The notes under the pieces: generated by a model
What the model saw: only the letters and a program-made list of their open reading frames with translations
Database searches by the model: none
Told to the model about the DNA's origin: nothing
Shown: positions 24,301-35,200 of the stretch, one piece after another
Layout of the letters: every line of letters starts with the position of its first letter
Numbering within the stretch: the stretch's first letter is position 1
Assembly: GCA_025642065.1 (NCBI GenBank)
Contig: JAODUP010000184.1
Location: forward strand, 498,001-562,000
Length of the DNA: 64,000 nucleotides
Reading direction: 5' to 3'
Source: Paralvinella palmiformis
Taxonomy: Eukaryota; Annelida; Polychaeta; Terebellida; Alvinellidae
Position numbers and translations under genes: made by a program

Positions 24301-24509
24301 CAGCTACCAAAACCACCAAGTCGAGGACATTTATCTCCGATTCGCAGCTGTCCCGCCTGCGAGAAGAGTTCACAGCCAACTGCTACTTGTGCCGGGAACG
24401 ACGGCTAGCCCTATCTATGGAATTAGGAATGGGAGAGAACCAAGTTAAGATCTGGTTTCAGAACAATCGTGCCAAGGTTAAAAAAAAGTCTTATCAGAAA
24501 GATCAATAG
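19257..24509 (+). CDS. en-like: Divergent engrailed-type homeobox protein, two exons, 379 aa
   Basis: Exon 1 is 19257-20139 and exon 2 is 24253-24509. Donor TTG|GTAAGA and acceptor TTACTAG|GT are both phase 1 and rebuild a Gly codon. The homeodomain spans about residues 315-374. It keeps R5, Q44, W48, F49, Q50, N51 and R53, and has the engrailed-type third helix (QVKIWFQNNRAKVKKK) and RLREEF helix 1. Departures include C24, C27 and N52. Only five residues follow the homeodomain, so the engrailed C-terminal block is missing. The long N-terminal part has no clear EH2 tryptophan motif. HTINRVM at residues 244-250 is a weak EH1 (Groucho-binding) candidate. Role by family: DNA-binding transcription factor in patterning or neurons. 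The link between the exons is inferred from phase, strand and spacing. Confidence 0.7.
20148..20275. repeat. (ACGC)n microsatellite next to the exon 1 donor
   Basis: About 30 ACGC units with one ATGC interruption start within ten bases of the 5' splice site of the engrailed-like gene. The repeat keeps frames open on both strands, producing spurious ORFs. Confidence 0.95.
20290..21330 (+). other. Intron of the engrailed-like gene, no further feature seen
   Basis: AT-rich intronic sequence. Short frames on both strands lack support. Confidence 0.5.
21336..21383. repeat. (TA)n microsatellite
   Basis: An uninterrupted TA run inside the engrailed-like intron. Confidence 0.9.
21464..22213. repeat. 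50-bp minisatellite, 15 copies
   Basis: Fifteen head-to-tail units of exactly 50 bp start ATTGTTGGATGACATG and end TATTGGTTCAAAC. Almost all are identical. Units starting at 21964, 22014 and 22064 share a TCAAG variant in place of TTAAG. The array ends abruptly after a partial ATTGTTG at 22214. It lies in the intron of the engrailed-like gene. Confidence 0.97.
22221..23770 (+). other. Intron of the engrailed-like gene, no exon seen
   Basis: No coding exon in phase with the flanking exons is visible. A CA/CATA-rich patch lies at 23400-23460. Confidence 0.45.
23782..23981 (-). mobile_element. tRNA-derived SINE, family A (copy 3, best preserved)
   Basis: The 200-bp element is bounded by the 9-bp duplication CGCCTGGTA (23773-23781 and 23982-23990). 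On the minus strand it begins GGCGCCTCCGTGGTCTAGCG, with a good A box (TGGTCTAGCGGTAGCG). A B box follows (GGTTCGAATCC), and the element ends in an (ATC)n tail. It lies about 270 bp before the homeobox exon. Confidence 0.88.
24018..24097. repeat. 36-bp tandem repeat, cluster 1 (2 units)
   Basis: TAAGCT(T/A)(C/G)AAATGGGGAC units begin at 24018, 24054 and, partially, 24090. The same unit recurs at 25961-26104 on the far side of the homeobox exon. Confidence 0.8.
24253..24509 (+). CDS. en-like: Engrailed-like gene, exon 2 (homeobox exon)
   Basis: The acceptor CTTACTAG precedes GT at 24253-24254, which completes the split codon. About 20 basic and polar residues lead into the homeodomain, which is followed by YQKDQ and TAG. 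An A-rich run within the KVKKK codons means a sequencing indel could hide the true C-terminus. Confidence 0.75.
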
Positions 24510-24576
24510 ATCCAGCGAAAATAACATTAATAATCATAATAATAACCCAAAGGCTCCACTAAGTATATTACATTTT

Positions 24577-24577
<1 letters not shown>

Positions 24578-24626
<49 letters not shown>

Positions 24627-24627
24627 G
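24578..24627. repeat. (TTA)n microsatellite
   Basis: About 16 TTA units shortly after the homeobox stop codon. They encode a poly-Leu artefact in another frame. Confidence 0.9.
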
Positions 24628-24813
24628 ATGCCTGATCCAATTATGTTACTGTCTATAGGGTGGGTGGGGGGGGCGCTTTCCAATTATATCTTGAGATATC
24701 TAATATACACATATATCATGCTGACAAAAATAATACAAAGCCTCTCAGTTTTCAACGATGACTTCATCCATAATAATCCACAATAATCATATTCAGAATT
24801 AATATAATGCCGA

Positions 24814-24817
<4 letters not shown>

Positions 24818-24851
<34 letters not shown>
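24818..24851. repeat. (TA)n microsatellite
   Basis: An uninterrupted TA run. Confidence 0.9.
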
Positions 24852-24856
<5 letters not shown>

Positions 24857-24899
24857 AAAATAAATGTTCTAGCAAATAAACTATATACCTCATCCATAC

Positions 24900-25171
24900 A
24901 TATACGCAGGGTCGGCCTTAGGAGGTGAGGGGTGCGATTGGGAACATTTTGGTGGCACCCAAATATTAACTTAGTTAAACATTATTTGTTAATATTTATA
25001 TTGTATTATAGAACAAACAAGTAAGTGAACAACATTGTTGGAAATAAATTATAATACTTTGGATTTCTAAAAACTACCTTAGTTCTCTTTCTTGGATACG
25101 CTTAAAGGAACAGTCCACACTGAGATAATATGACTTAAATGTGTAAAACTAATAAAACTGATTAAAAATCC

Positions 25172-25222
<51 letters not shown>

Positions 25223-25950
25223 CGAAAAGGTGTTTTATGTTGTCAATTATAAACTGTCGTGTTATTATTTATCGGAGAACTAAAGGAAATAAGCATTTTT
25301 ATTATTTCGAAGTATTGACAATATTAAATATCTTCAAAATTATCTCGAGTCAACCAATATCATGACTCTGTGGTGCTTATTGACCGAGTTCGCCATTTAG
25401 AATGCTGATTTCTTTCCTCAGCCGACTGGTGCGTGTGCGTGCGCATGTGTGTGTATGTGTGTGTGGGGGGGGGGAGAAACTTTCGGACAAATGACTGGAT
25501 TCCACGTTTGGTTTAAACCTCCCAAACTGCGGCTACGATATATCAGTTTGGGAGAAGTTAGGGAAAACATTTCACTGACAAAGTTCGACGCCTAACTAGA
25601 TAATAGATGTTCAATATTGGAGCGATCAGTTAGCGGACAAAAAGTGGCCAGAATATTTCTTTACAACAATTCAGTAGTATTGTTTTGGCCAAACTTTTGC
25701 CCGGTATCTGATGTTGATAATAATTCTCAGCTCTCATAGGCACCCCCCCTACTAATTACTAATTATACTCTATTTATATGTAAATGGTAATTATCAAGGA
25801 AATGTGAGATTTATCAAAATGAGAAAACGTCATCGGGCAATATAATGAGACGATTGGAAAAAATTACTATATACTGATTATAGACTGATTATAATAATGC
25901 TGATTCATATATATGTCAGTAGCTTTCTGATAAGCTCGAAATAGCTACCG
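24900..25950. other. Intergenic, no gene seen
   Basis: Includes an AAT microsatellite at ~25172-25221 and a G run near 25470. No supported exon. Confidence 0.5.
25172..25221. repeat. (AAT)n microsatellite
   Basis: About 16 AAT units. Confidence 0.9.
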
Positions 25951-25960
25951 TACATAAACA

Positions 25961-26104
25961 TAAGCTTCAAATGGAAACACGGCATAAACAAAAATGTAAG
26001 ATTCAAATGTGGACACTACTTAAACGGATATGTAAGCTTCAAATGGGGACGCTACATAACCAGAGACGTAAGTTTCAAATGGGGACTCAACATAAAGAGA
26101 GACT
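25961..26104. repeat. 36-bp tandem repeat, cluster 2 (4 units)
   Basis: TAAG-headed units begin at 25961, 25997, 26033 and 26069, with a last TAAG at 26104. They match cluster 1 at 24018. Confidence 0.85.
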
Positions 26105-26299
26105 TAAGCTGTTCTAATAATCGTATACATTTTAATCACCAACATAACACTGATTATAATTATTAATTTAATCTGAATATTGGTTAAGTATTTTTGAGCA
26201 GTATGATGCAATAGATAATATCGTATCATATACTAGGAATATCTTTTTTTTAAAGTGTTCCATTTTATTCAACCCCCTAACAGGGGAACCTGCATAACC

Positions 26300-26476
26300 T
26301 AACTGAGACCATCTAGATTCAAACCCCGACCGAGATATGTCTGAAAGGTGTTTCATCTTTCACTTCGCCTCACTGCCTTTGAGGGTCACTCGGCCGATTC
26401 CCTGACGAGGAGCCAGATGTAGCGTTCACTCAATTAATGTCCGTAAAACATCAATCATCATCATCATCATCATCAT

Positions 26477-26481
<5 letters not shown>
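26300..26481 (+). mobile_element. SINE family A fragment (plus strand)
   Basis: Starts around a B-box-like GATTCAAACCCC, continues with GTTTCATCTTTCACTTCGCC and CCGTAAAACATCAATC, and ends in an (ATC)n tail. The 5' tRNA head is mostly missing. A TA microsatellite abuts the tail. Confidence 0.75.

Positions 26482-26524
<43 letters not shown>
26482..26524. repeat. (TA)n microsatellite
   Basis: An uninterrupted TA run directly after a SINE tail. Confidence 0.9.
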
Positions 26525-26527
<3 letters not shown>

Positions 26528-27125
26528 AATTCATAAACAGTAATTATAGAGACTATCAGCACTATAAAAGTTCCGCGTAATGCTAGATAACATGAATTAA
26601 TAAATTGAATAATATTTAAAAATCAACCCTGATCAGTAATGAACCCAACACCTTCTGCGTAAATATCCATTCTTTTAAACACTGAGTCGTGACTCATTCT
26701 AGGTTATGTTGCTCAACACTAATTTAAGAGGAGGGCATATTACATGACATATAAACGCATAAAGCCATAATATGTCTAACCTACACGTTTACATATTATT
26801 TAACTAAGGTAGAAACAGAACAAACATGCCGTAATTAGACCTCCAAGTTATCTACCCGATCAACCAACCGGTATAGGTAAAAAACCCTCTAAGTTAAAAG
26901 CCCTCACTTTCAGTTTAATACCCTAAACCCTAACTCTGTGTGTACTTTTTATATGCCACTATTAAAAATATTACTCAAATATTTCTACGAAAATAGCATA
27001 TTATCCTTTTGACCGGATCCCCAACCGACACGCCATGTCTGTACGATCATGGAGTGCCGATTCGTAGCTTATGATAAAATTCACATTTGACCCTTACATA
27101 TCCCACCCCATTTGACCTTTTGTCT
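26525..27125. other. Intergenic, no gene seen
   Basis: AT-rich; no LTR of the neighbouring retroelement recognised. Confidence 0.4.
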
Positions 27126-27213
27126 TTATCTGGATGTCATTATCCGATATCGACTCAGTTTCTGGCCGTACTGGTCAGTCGTTCTCTCTATTCAATAAGG
27201 ACTCTGGACCATT

Positions 27214-27711
27214 GATCCATCTATCAGACGTCAACGTATCGTTAAGCTGCATCCCTCTGGAGATATCGTCGACTGGATATCTTCCGATTTCACAAATATC
27301 CATTGTCTCATTGATCCATCTATCAGACGTCAACATATCGTTAAGCTGCATCCCTCTGGAGATATCGTCGACTGGATATCTTCCGATTTCACAAATATCC
27401 ATTGTCTCATTGATCCATCTATCAGACGTCAACATATCGTTAAGCTGCATCCCTCTGGAGATATCGTCGGCTGGATAGTCTTCCGATTTCACAAATATCC
27501 ATTGTCTCATTGATCCATCTATCAGACGTCAACATATCGTTAAGCTGCATCCCTCTGGAGATATCGTCGACTGGATAGTCTTCCGATTTCACAAATATCC
27601 ATTGTCTCATTGATCCATCTATCAGACGTCAACATATCGTTAAGCTGCATCCCTCTGGAGATATCGTCGACTGGATATCTTCCGATTTCACAAATATCCA
27701 TTGTCTCATAG
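27214..27711. repeat. Tandem amplification of a pol segment, 5 units of 98-100 bp
   Basis: Units start at GATCCATCTATCAGACGTC at 27214, 27313, 27412, 27512 and 27612, nearly identical. On the minus strand each encodes the RNase H to integrase junction of the surrounding BEL/Pao relic (ADDISRGM then DRWIN). The array was therefore born inside the retroelement. One-base length changes shift the frame between units. Confidence 0.93.
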
Positions 27712-28379
27712 CTGATGCTTCTCGAATCGATGAAAGCCGATTCGCCACAAGCTTATGGAAGCGTGTAGACGCATTCCGTATGTACCGAAGTACTGCCGTA
27801 TACACCGTGTACCTCATATTCTAACCCAGTTGCTATTATCTTGTGTAATCTGACAGTCAAGGTTGCCGCTGTCAACTCAAGTCTTGGGATCGTAATGGTG
27901 TTTTTTTTCAATATGGTAACTTTAACTTTTTCATCAGAAATATCACATGAACTCTGCCATCACAATTTACCAAGCGTATGTATGATGTATTTGATTCCTC
28001 GCCACAACTCCGAAGTTTGATGACTTCAAACATCCCTGGATAGTAAATTGATCTAGCTTCTTCGGCTCTTCGAACCATCCCAACTATGCTAGCTCATCAT
28101 CGGGGAGCTCCCGATTCCAGGGATTGGATGGCCGACATACATCTTGGATAATAATCTTGGTTCGTAGAATAAATCGGGAAACAAATCCCGTAAGGTCGAA
28201 GAGTAAAATGACGATGGACAACATATTAGGACGCGTAGGTATGGGATTGTGGCTCAGAACATTCAACCCGAAATAGCCATTTTCTGAGCACCATTTGATG
28301 CCTCATTAGGTATATCATTAGATATATCGCCTGTAGCCAAATTTTAATATTTTAATGTTTTGCTCCTTCTTCGATAGGC

Positions 28380-28522
28380 AGACTCGGTTACGGGCATATC
28401 TGAAGTGTTTCATCTTTGACTTCGCTTCATTACCTTTGGATGTCGCTCGGCCCATTTATCCTGCCACGGACACAAAAGTGGCCGTAAAATATCAATCATC
28501 ATCAGCATCATCATCATCATTT
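28380..28522 (+). mobile_element. SINE family A fragment inserted in the retrotransposon relic
   Basis: Words GGCATATCTGAAGTGTTTCA, CTTCATTACCTTTGG and GGCCGTAAAATATCAATC lead into an (ATC)n tail. The head is truncated. It interrupts the pol relic. Confidence 0.75.
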
Positions 28523-31009
28523 TCATTTGACTGATGTAATGCTATGCTGGAGCAAGCAGAAGAACCACAAATAGTCCGTATCTTCTTTACAAACACGGAC
28601 CTGGTAAGACAGGACTCAATGTGAGACATTACAGCCACAAGTATTTGTTAAGTCTGGGCATTGCAACAGTAATTCAACGATACTCCGAGGTAGTAACCCG
28701 CACACTCGTATTTTGCTTGGCTAGTGAGGGTGATAAACGCCATGGTGTGGATTGTACCATACCCGATCATCATTACGTGTTAACTATTTGCCAGGAACAC
28801 GTTCAGCATTTCCTTTTCTGATAATGGACGCCATAAACTCTGCGTAGTCCGCCTGAAACTTCTCATCTTCAGACTTGCCAACCTTTGGTGAGCTTGCTTT
28901 TCCTTGTTCTACAACTTGATATTTTTATTACCAAACGGTAGACTCATTTCGTAATGCCCGTCCGTCTTCTTAATGGATTTATGCACTATGTCTATAGGAA
29001 CCGATGGTCGTTTATCGAATGTTCTCTCTTATTATGACCTTTTCTGTGAAATCAATATTGAAGTATTTCTGTACTAATTGTTCAAGCCAACTATCTTCTT
29101 CTCTGTCCTGGATTGCAAATACTTCAGCCCTATTTGCCGAGATTCCCCTCACATCAGTATCGCGCTCAAGATTCTAGATTATCCAGCCTAATAGCGTCCT
29201 TGATGCATATGGACTTCCACGAGGGTCTTCATCTGGGTGAATATGCATATTTGTATTTGGAATGTGCCGCTTAGTGAACACCGTACCCAAATTAACAACA
29301 TTCTCGTTCTGTAGGTTTCACACCTCAAGACCCTTAACAACATTAGTCGTCATAATCTGCAGCTCGACCATGGCATCCACTTTAATCTGTTCAAATATGA
29401 GACTCAAAGAAGTGAGTATCAACTTGTTTGTTGTCAATATTGTGGACATCGGTTTTCACAGTAGAAGCTGTGAAAGTTCTAGTTTCACCTTCCACAGGGT
29501 GTTCAAAATGCAAGACCGTTAGATGACATCTGTTACGGATTCGAAATCTGGCTCTATATCGACACAATTTACTTAAGTGTCCAGACTTCTGGCAAGCAAA
29601 AGAAAGACCGATATTTTTAAGGTCGTCAATTCTCTCACTATGTAATAAAGATGACAAAGAACACATCGATCCAAAGAATGCTGCCTATCATCACAATAAA
29701 CACAAGTTTTGTTCAAGGAAACTTCCAAGGACATGGTACAATCTTGATTGCGCGAAATCGTCTTGCCAGTGATACCGCTAGGCACATCATTAGTACTGCG
29801 TTTGTGCCACTTACTACGGTTGGTTCGTGGAAAATGTTGGGTCTGGGATGTTTCTGTTCTATTTATAGCAAAACTCACTTTCGACCTTGGGCGACTGGCA
29901 AATTTCGCTTTTCTTGTCTGATTCTTTCTGGTCAAAAATCATGAGATCTTTTCCAAATGTAGAATAATTATCCTTCTTTGCGTCTCGTCTTACAAACTCT
30001 ACCAAATGACTAAATTTCACTGTTTCACCACGCTCCTTTGTCTGAAATACCAAGCTTCTCCATCTGCCGTGTAGCTGGCAGGGCAGTTTTTCTACCAGCC
30101 TCCTGAAGTTATCCGAAAACTCAAGTACCTTTACAGCTTCAATGCTATCAACAGCATTCTGGTACTCAGATAGAAAATGCATCTAAAGCTTTTGGATTTG
30201 ATACTTTTATCACAGGCCAAGCTAAGGCGCTTTTAATAAAGGCACTAACAATAACTTCGGGATCACCATAACGTTCGTCCAGCTCAACCGACGCTGCCTT
30301 GTAACCCTGCTCAGCGTTAAGTTAGCCAAACCCGGCTACTATCTTATTAGCCTCACCAACTGTAAGCTGCTCTAGGAAGTTCATACGCTTTTCGTCATCT
30401 TCTGAATTGATGACAACTTTGCTTATAAATTGTCTTTATAAACTTTCTGTATTCCGTCAAGCTTAGTAATCTCAGATGCAGGTTTTCTTAGATGATGCAT
30501 GGATGGCATCATTACTTCCGGTGCTAGCATAGTTGGGTTATCAGAACAGCTACTATCACGATATTTTCTGGATGGAAGACGATGGCCGTCCCGTGGAATG
30601 AATTCCGAAATCATTGGATCAAATGTTGAATGCCGTAGCTGCCGTAATGTGGGCTTCTCATATGTTGGTGCAACTGCTGGCAGCTGTTGACTATCAGCTG
30701 CGCGTATCTGTTCAATCTCAAATGATTCGATTACCTTAGATTTGGCTTTACCTATGGCTAGTTCCTCTTAAATCTGGACCTGCTATTCATCCAGTTGTAG
30801 TTGAAACTGCTGCTCCTGTAGTGTAAGCTTTGTCTTTTCCATTTCCCGTTTGCGCTGACGCTCTGCAGCTTCTAACTTCACTGACTTCTATTTCTCGCAT
30901 ATCTCAGCCGATGTAATTGAACTTGATATGGAATAATTTGAACCTTTTGAGGCAAAAGACACACAGTCACTGGGCACAAATATTCATCTGAATTTCTAGT
31001 ATTAACCGA

Positions 31010-31115
31010 TAGTGAAAAGATCCCATCCCCTATTAACAGTGGGCGCTATAGCTATTTCTAACCCGAGACTGCAGTTGGTAACCAATGCAACGCATTTCGC
31101 CTGGATCGTTTTATT
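31010..31115. mobile_element. Single end of a family B transposon
   Basis: About 105 bp matches the left end of 16848-17857 in reverse orientation (AACAGTGGGCGC, GTTGGTAACC, CGCATTTCGCCTGGATCG). The other end is absent. Confidence 0.7.
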
Positions 31116-31840
31116 ATTGACACCACAAACCAATCATCCACCTTACGCCGGAACTCTAAAAGGTATGAGTTTCTACTACTTGAATACCATGTTTGAATCC
31201 ACCCTAATTCCTCATCCGACAAAAGGCATACACCAACACTGTTTCAAAGGAGGCAATGCAAATTCTCCCCTCCCCCTGGGTAAGGCCAGATACAGAAGCA
31301 TTACATTTTAAAAACATGGCTAGTGGCAGCTTACACCTCATAACGTTTCCATTTTTCAACAAACTCCAATGCTACATATTTCACCTAGCAGTAGTTGAAG
31401 TGTTGCTGGGGTCTTCTGGTGAGAAACAGATCTGGTTATAGGCCTCGAGTTCAGCCGAGTATTTTATTTATATTTTGAAGCGCATATGGTTGCATGGTTG
31501 TTCCTATATAGATTGAGACATTGTGTCAAGAATCCAAAACGTCTTACATGACAAAACAGCCGTTCCCCCAAACAACATTTAATTTAAGGGGGTGGGTCTA
31601 CCAATTTATTTATTATTAGGCTTAAGCAATGTTTTTGCCGCAACTATCCAATTTTATTTGTATATATCAATGTTGCACATCGCAGTGAAGCAATGAAGTG
31701 GTTTCAAACTGCCTCTCACAGAATGGCAACAAGAGACAGTGGACGAAGAGAGCACAATCTCTGTACTAAATTAGTTTTATTTTATGAGTTATAACTGCAT
31801 GATAGTGAATAAATACATGCTAATCCCAACGTTTAAGTTT
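31116..31840. other. Intergenic, no gene seen
   Basis: Short open frames only, between the retroelement relic and the ZW10 5' flank. Confidence 0.4.
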
Positions 31841-31849
31841 CTAAACAGC

Positions 31850-32180
31850 GACGTCTCAAGTTTTATAAAACGAAGTCTCCATCATCTGGGGGAAACCATA
31901 CGGGACGAACTTTCGGTGTGACGAATTATCCTGTAACCGATGACAGGAAGTCCGGTTTTCCTATTTTGGCGCAGTTTTAAAGTTGCAGTCGTGTTGATCT
32001 AACAGATCTTGACATAGTTAATGTGCTGTTTTTCTGGTGTACACGACAGAGTGGCAGTGGCTTATACTTAGCACAGCCGTAGTTTAATTGATGCATTTTA
32101 GTAATATTGTAGTTGATGTCCGTTGAAGTTGTAGACTCTAGTATTTATATAGTATTAAGTTGATGTGTAAAAATTCTGAC
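31850..32180 (+). promoter_or_regulatory. ZW10 5' flank and 5' UTR region
   Basis: Immediately upstream of the ZW10 start codon. It contains an exact E2F consensus word TTTGGCGC at 31965-31972 and an ETS-like CAGGAAGT at ~31944-31951. No TATA box is evident. The transcription start is not determinable here. E2F control would suit a mitotic gene, but this is inference. Confidence 0.35.
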
Positions 32181-32217
32181 ATGTCATCCATCGTAACGGA
32201 GGTTTTAGCAAATGCCG
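32181..32217 (+). CDS. ZW10: ZW10 exon 1 (coding part)
   Basis: Twelve codons plus one base. ATG at 32181 starts [12 protein letters not shown], and the donor is G|GTAGGTG. The short peptide aligns with the conserved ZW10 N-terminus and its phase fits exon 2, which rebuilds a Gly codon. A 7.3-kb intron follows. Confidence 0.88.
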
Positions 32218-35200
32218 GTAGGTGAATGAATAAAAATCAAGAACATGTACACGACTCTCACTCTGCTGTTTGCGAGAATAACCATGATAATGATAAAAAA
32301 ATTACCGAAATAGTAGTGGAGGCCCCTCAGTGGTTTTATTAGAAGCTGGGACATGGCTCATTTGGGCCAGGACAGGTACTGACTAACTGAGCCTTACTCA
32401 GTTACTGCCTTAGGTAGTAGGAACTTTCGTTTCCAATGGCAAATCCGACCCTGATATTTTTGGTTGGGCCCCTCAACTTTTTCGTAACAAAACCACTACC
32501 TCTAGTCTAGATCTGGTATTACTTCAAATCTGATGATGATCCGGGCATACAGGACTAACATTAACAACCAATGTCCAATCCTAAAAAGTGGTTATTGCCA
32601 TTCACGTCATAACTCATTTGATTATTTATCATTTAATCCCGTTTCAATGAATCTGAAGACCCCATCATTGATTTTACTGTTTAGAGGAAAAGGTTTTGCT
32701 TGCTCTTTTGTTTTTCCCATTAATAATATGAAGTGGTTACGTATCTGAGCATCGGAATCCTGTACCTCAGCGTTATAGGTCTGAGCACTCAAACGCCAAA
32801 TATTCCTCATTTGCTATTACTTCCGCTCAATTATGGCAGCCGAGCATGTAGTTGTTATATTTGGTTAGAAAGTAGGAGATGCTTTTAATAGTTTTGAAGA
32901 GGTACAAACCAAAATCAAAGATGGATCGATAGAACAGCTGTGCAGCTTTACAAATAATCGTGGTTCCCAGGTGTGCTAGAAAACCTGGAATATAACAAAT
33001 TCACTTTTTTTTCTTCTGGAAATGTCTTTGAGTTTGACAAAATCTCACGGAAAAAATACTGCCTTTGGACAACCCCTACTTAGAATTTTTTTAAATGAAT
33101 AAATAGTATACCTGTAGAAAATATTTCCTTGTCTGCGGGAAGCATAAAATAATGCATTTCTTATAAATGTCAGATTTTCTTTTTAATCTTATTATAATGT
33201 CTATTAGTAGACTTAATCTAATATCTTATAGCAGTAATTACAAATAAGCTCCTGACACTGATGTGAGCAGATGAAAAATTTAAAACGATCATGAAATTGC
33301 TCAGATTTATAATAATATTGATGATGCATGGTTCGGATGCTGAATGCTCCCGGATCTTTATCACCAACGAACACGATTCCGATGCTCGGATACGTAACAA
33401 CAGCCTTAATAATAATAACAGCAACATATATTAGTTTCTTTTCATTTAATAGAGAAGAACTTTATATTTTCTGTTTATGAAGGACATAAAAGCTTATTGA
33501 TCTAATTTAGGTGAATGCCGATCCACTGTTTCACAGGAATTGGATTAACATCACTGTCAGTACGATACACTCAGTTATGTATAAGACCTAAATCAATCAA
33601 TAGGCAAAATATTCAAGATTTTTTGTTTACAAACTATCATAGCAGGGTTAGGTTTCTGCCATACTGCAGGCAGAAACCACTTTCTGCTGGCTGAAAATGG
33701 GGCCTGTTGAACATGGTGCTGCTACTGGCTCAGCAATTGAAGTTCTAAATTTATAGTAAGATTATGGGATGTTTCTTAAGTATTGCTAGTTGAGAATTTA
33801 TAAGGCTTCCAAGAAAAGATAAATTGGCAGAAACAACTGATTTGAAAACCACAATCAAGTTTATTTAGTTGATATTCATACAGCATAAGGTGCACTACAA
33901 TGATGAATTCAATAGTCCAAGTCTGTATGCATGTCTTCTTAACATCCTGTAACAGAGAACCAACTTTTCTGCCTCAGCAACACCAAGTCGGTATTGGATT
34001 TTGCTATGTACCAGCCAGAAGTGGCATGCAGCTATATCATAGCATCCACTAACTACTATACAGTATACTAGTGTTATATTTAAAGGAGTACTTTGCTCAG
34101 GTTTGGCTATTGCCAATGTATGCTGCCTGTTTTAAAGTGTATGGGTTTATATACCGATTACTACTGGCATTTTTTGCATTTAGCAACGAGAAAGCATATT
34201 TTATAGTAAAATTCCACCAGATTTATCAGTATTATTTGAAGCCACTAACCTCCAGCTCCAAGATTTGTCAGCCAATCAGCGAGCGATACGTCACCAGTGC
34301 TTAGCGTACCGACTTTTGGTTATGGTTCCAACATGTAAACATACCGGATTCTTGTGTTGGATTACTTTGTATATTGTCATAATTACCCGGTCATAGCCTC
34401 AAATATTCCACCTTATGATTTTGAACCAGTATATTATAATTCTGATTTATCAGTTACTGAAAGTACTAAGAGTGACACAGAAACAGAGTTCATAAATACC
34501 GAGAACAATCTACAACGAGTCAGAGCTGTCATTTCAGAATCATATTCCTGCGAGCAATGCCTTTCAATGCCTACAGCTAGCGTCTATAGAATGTACATTT
34601 TATTGTGAATTATCAAAACATATACATGCAGCTTAGATCTTGTTACTCCAGGCATTGTATTTGTAGATCTGTTCTAGACTTTAAATCTACTCTGGAATTT
34701 AAATAACCAAGACAAAATTCACATCACTGAAGAACACTTTATTCGTGTTTGATTCTTTACATATCATACAGGCAGTTCACTTATTGAGTTTATGGAAAAC
34801 CTGGCCCCAAAAACAGAATTACTATACCATCATGGGTTCAACAATCAATAAAAAACACATACCCCGAAGAAGATGGTGTATATGAGGGATATCATGAAAT
34901 TATTTAGTCTGATAAATGAACTGTTAATATTTTACAGTTGAGATCTTTTATATTCAGTACTTTCACATTTCAAATATTTATTCTGATTCTGTGGCATTAC
35001 ACACCTTATATATATATATATTAAATGACTTAATTCTGTTCTTATTACAATATTTGATACCTAGCTGTATCATGTCAATGATATTACACACGTGTAACAC
35101 ATTTTATTGGGACAGGTAGGTAATATATACCCTTGTCAATATGAGATATGGTTTAAACAAAAAATAAGCATCTACATATACTTCACAAAGTGAAGTTATT

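Larger units (their letters stand above)
24510..24864 (+). other. Putative 3' UTR of the engrailed-like gene
   Basis: Contains a TTA microsatellite (~24578-24627) and a TA run, then AATAAA at 24859-24864, a plausible polyadenylation signal. Confidence 0.35.
27130..30990 (-). pseudogene. Degenerate BEL/Pao-type LTR retrotransposon (gag-pol relic)
   Basis: Reading downward on the minus strand, the order matches a BEL/Pao element. A Gln/Glu/Lys-rich coiled-coil gag start lies at ~30930-30740. A gag core is at ~30180-29940. A CX2CX4HX4C knuckle is near 29700, then a second knuckle region (GHLSKLC) near 29580. The RT-connection segment (FDLTGFVSRFILRTKI) is at ~28200. An RNase H end ([19 protein letters not shown]) is at ~27790, followed by ADDISRGM and DRWIN. 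Stops and frame changes break it throughout, and a SINE is inserted at 28380. No LTRs, integrase core or env were recognised. The 5' side ends at a family B transposon end near 31010. Confidence 0.75.

Noticed and set aside
27134..27510. 114-aa (+) and 111-aa (-) repeat proteins
   Set aside because: The plus-strand frame is antisense to the pol repeat. The minus-strand one is only the amplified retrotransposon fragment.
31011..31311. 99-codon plus-strand frame before ZW10
   Set aside because: Its first third is the end of a family B transposon; no domain.
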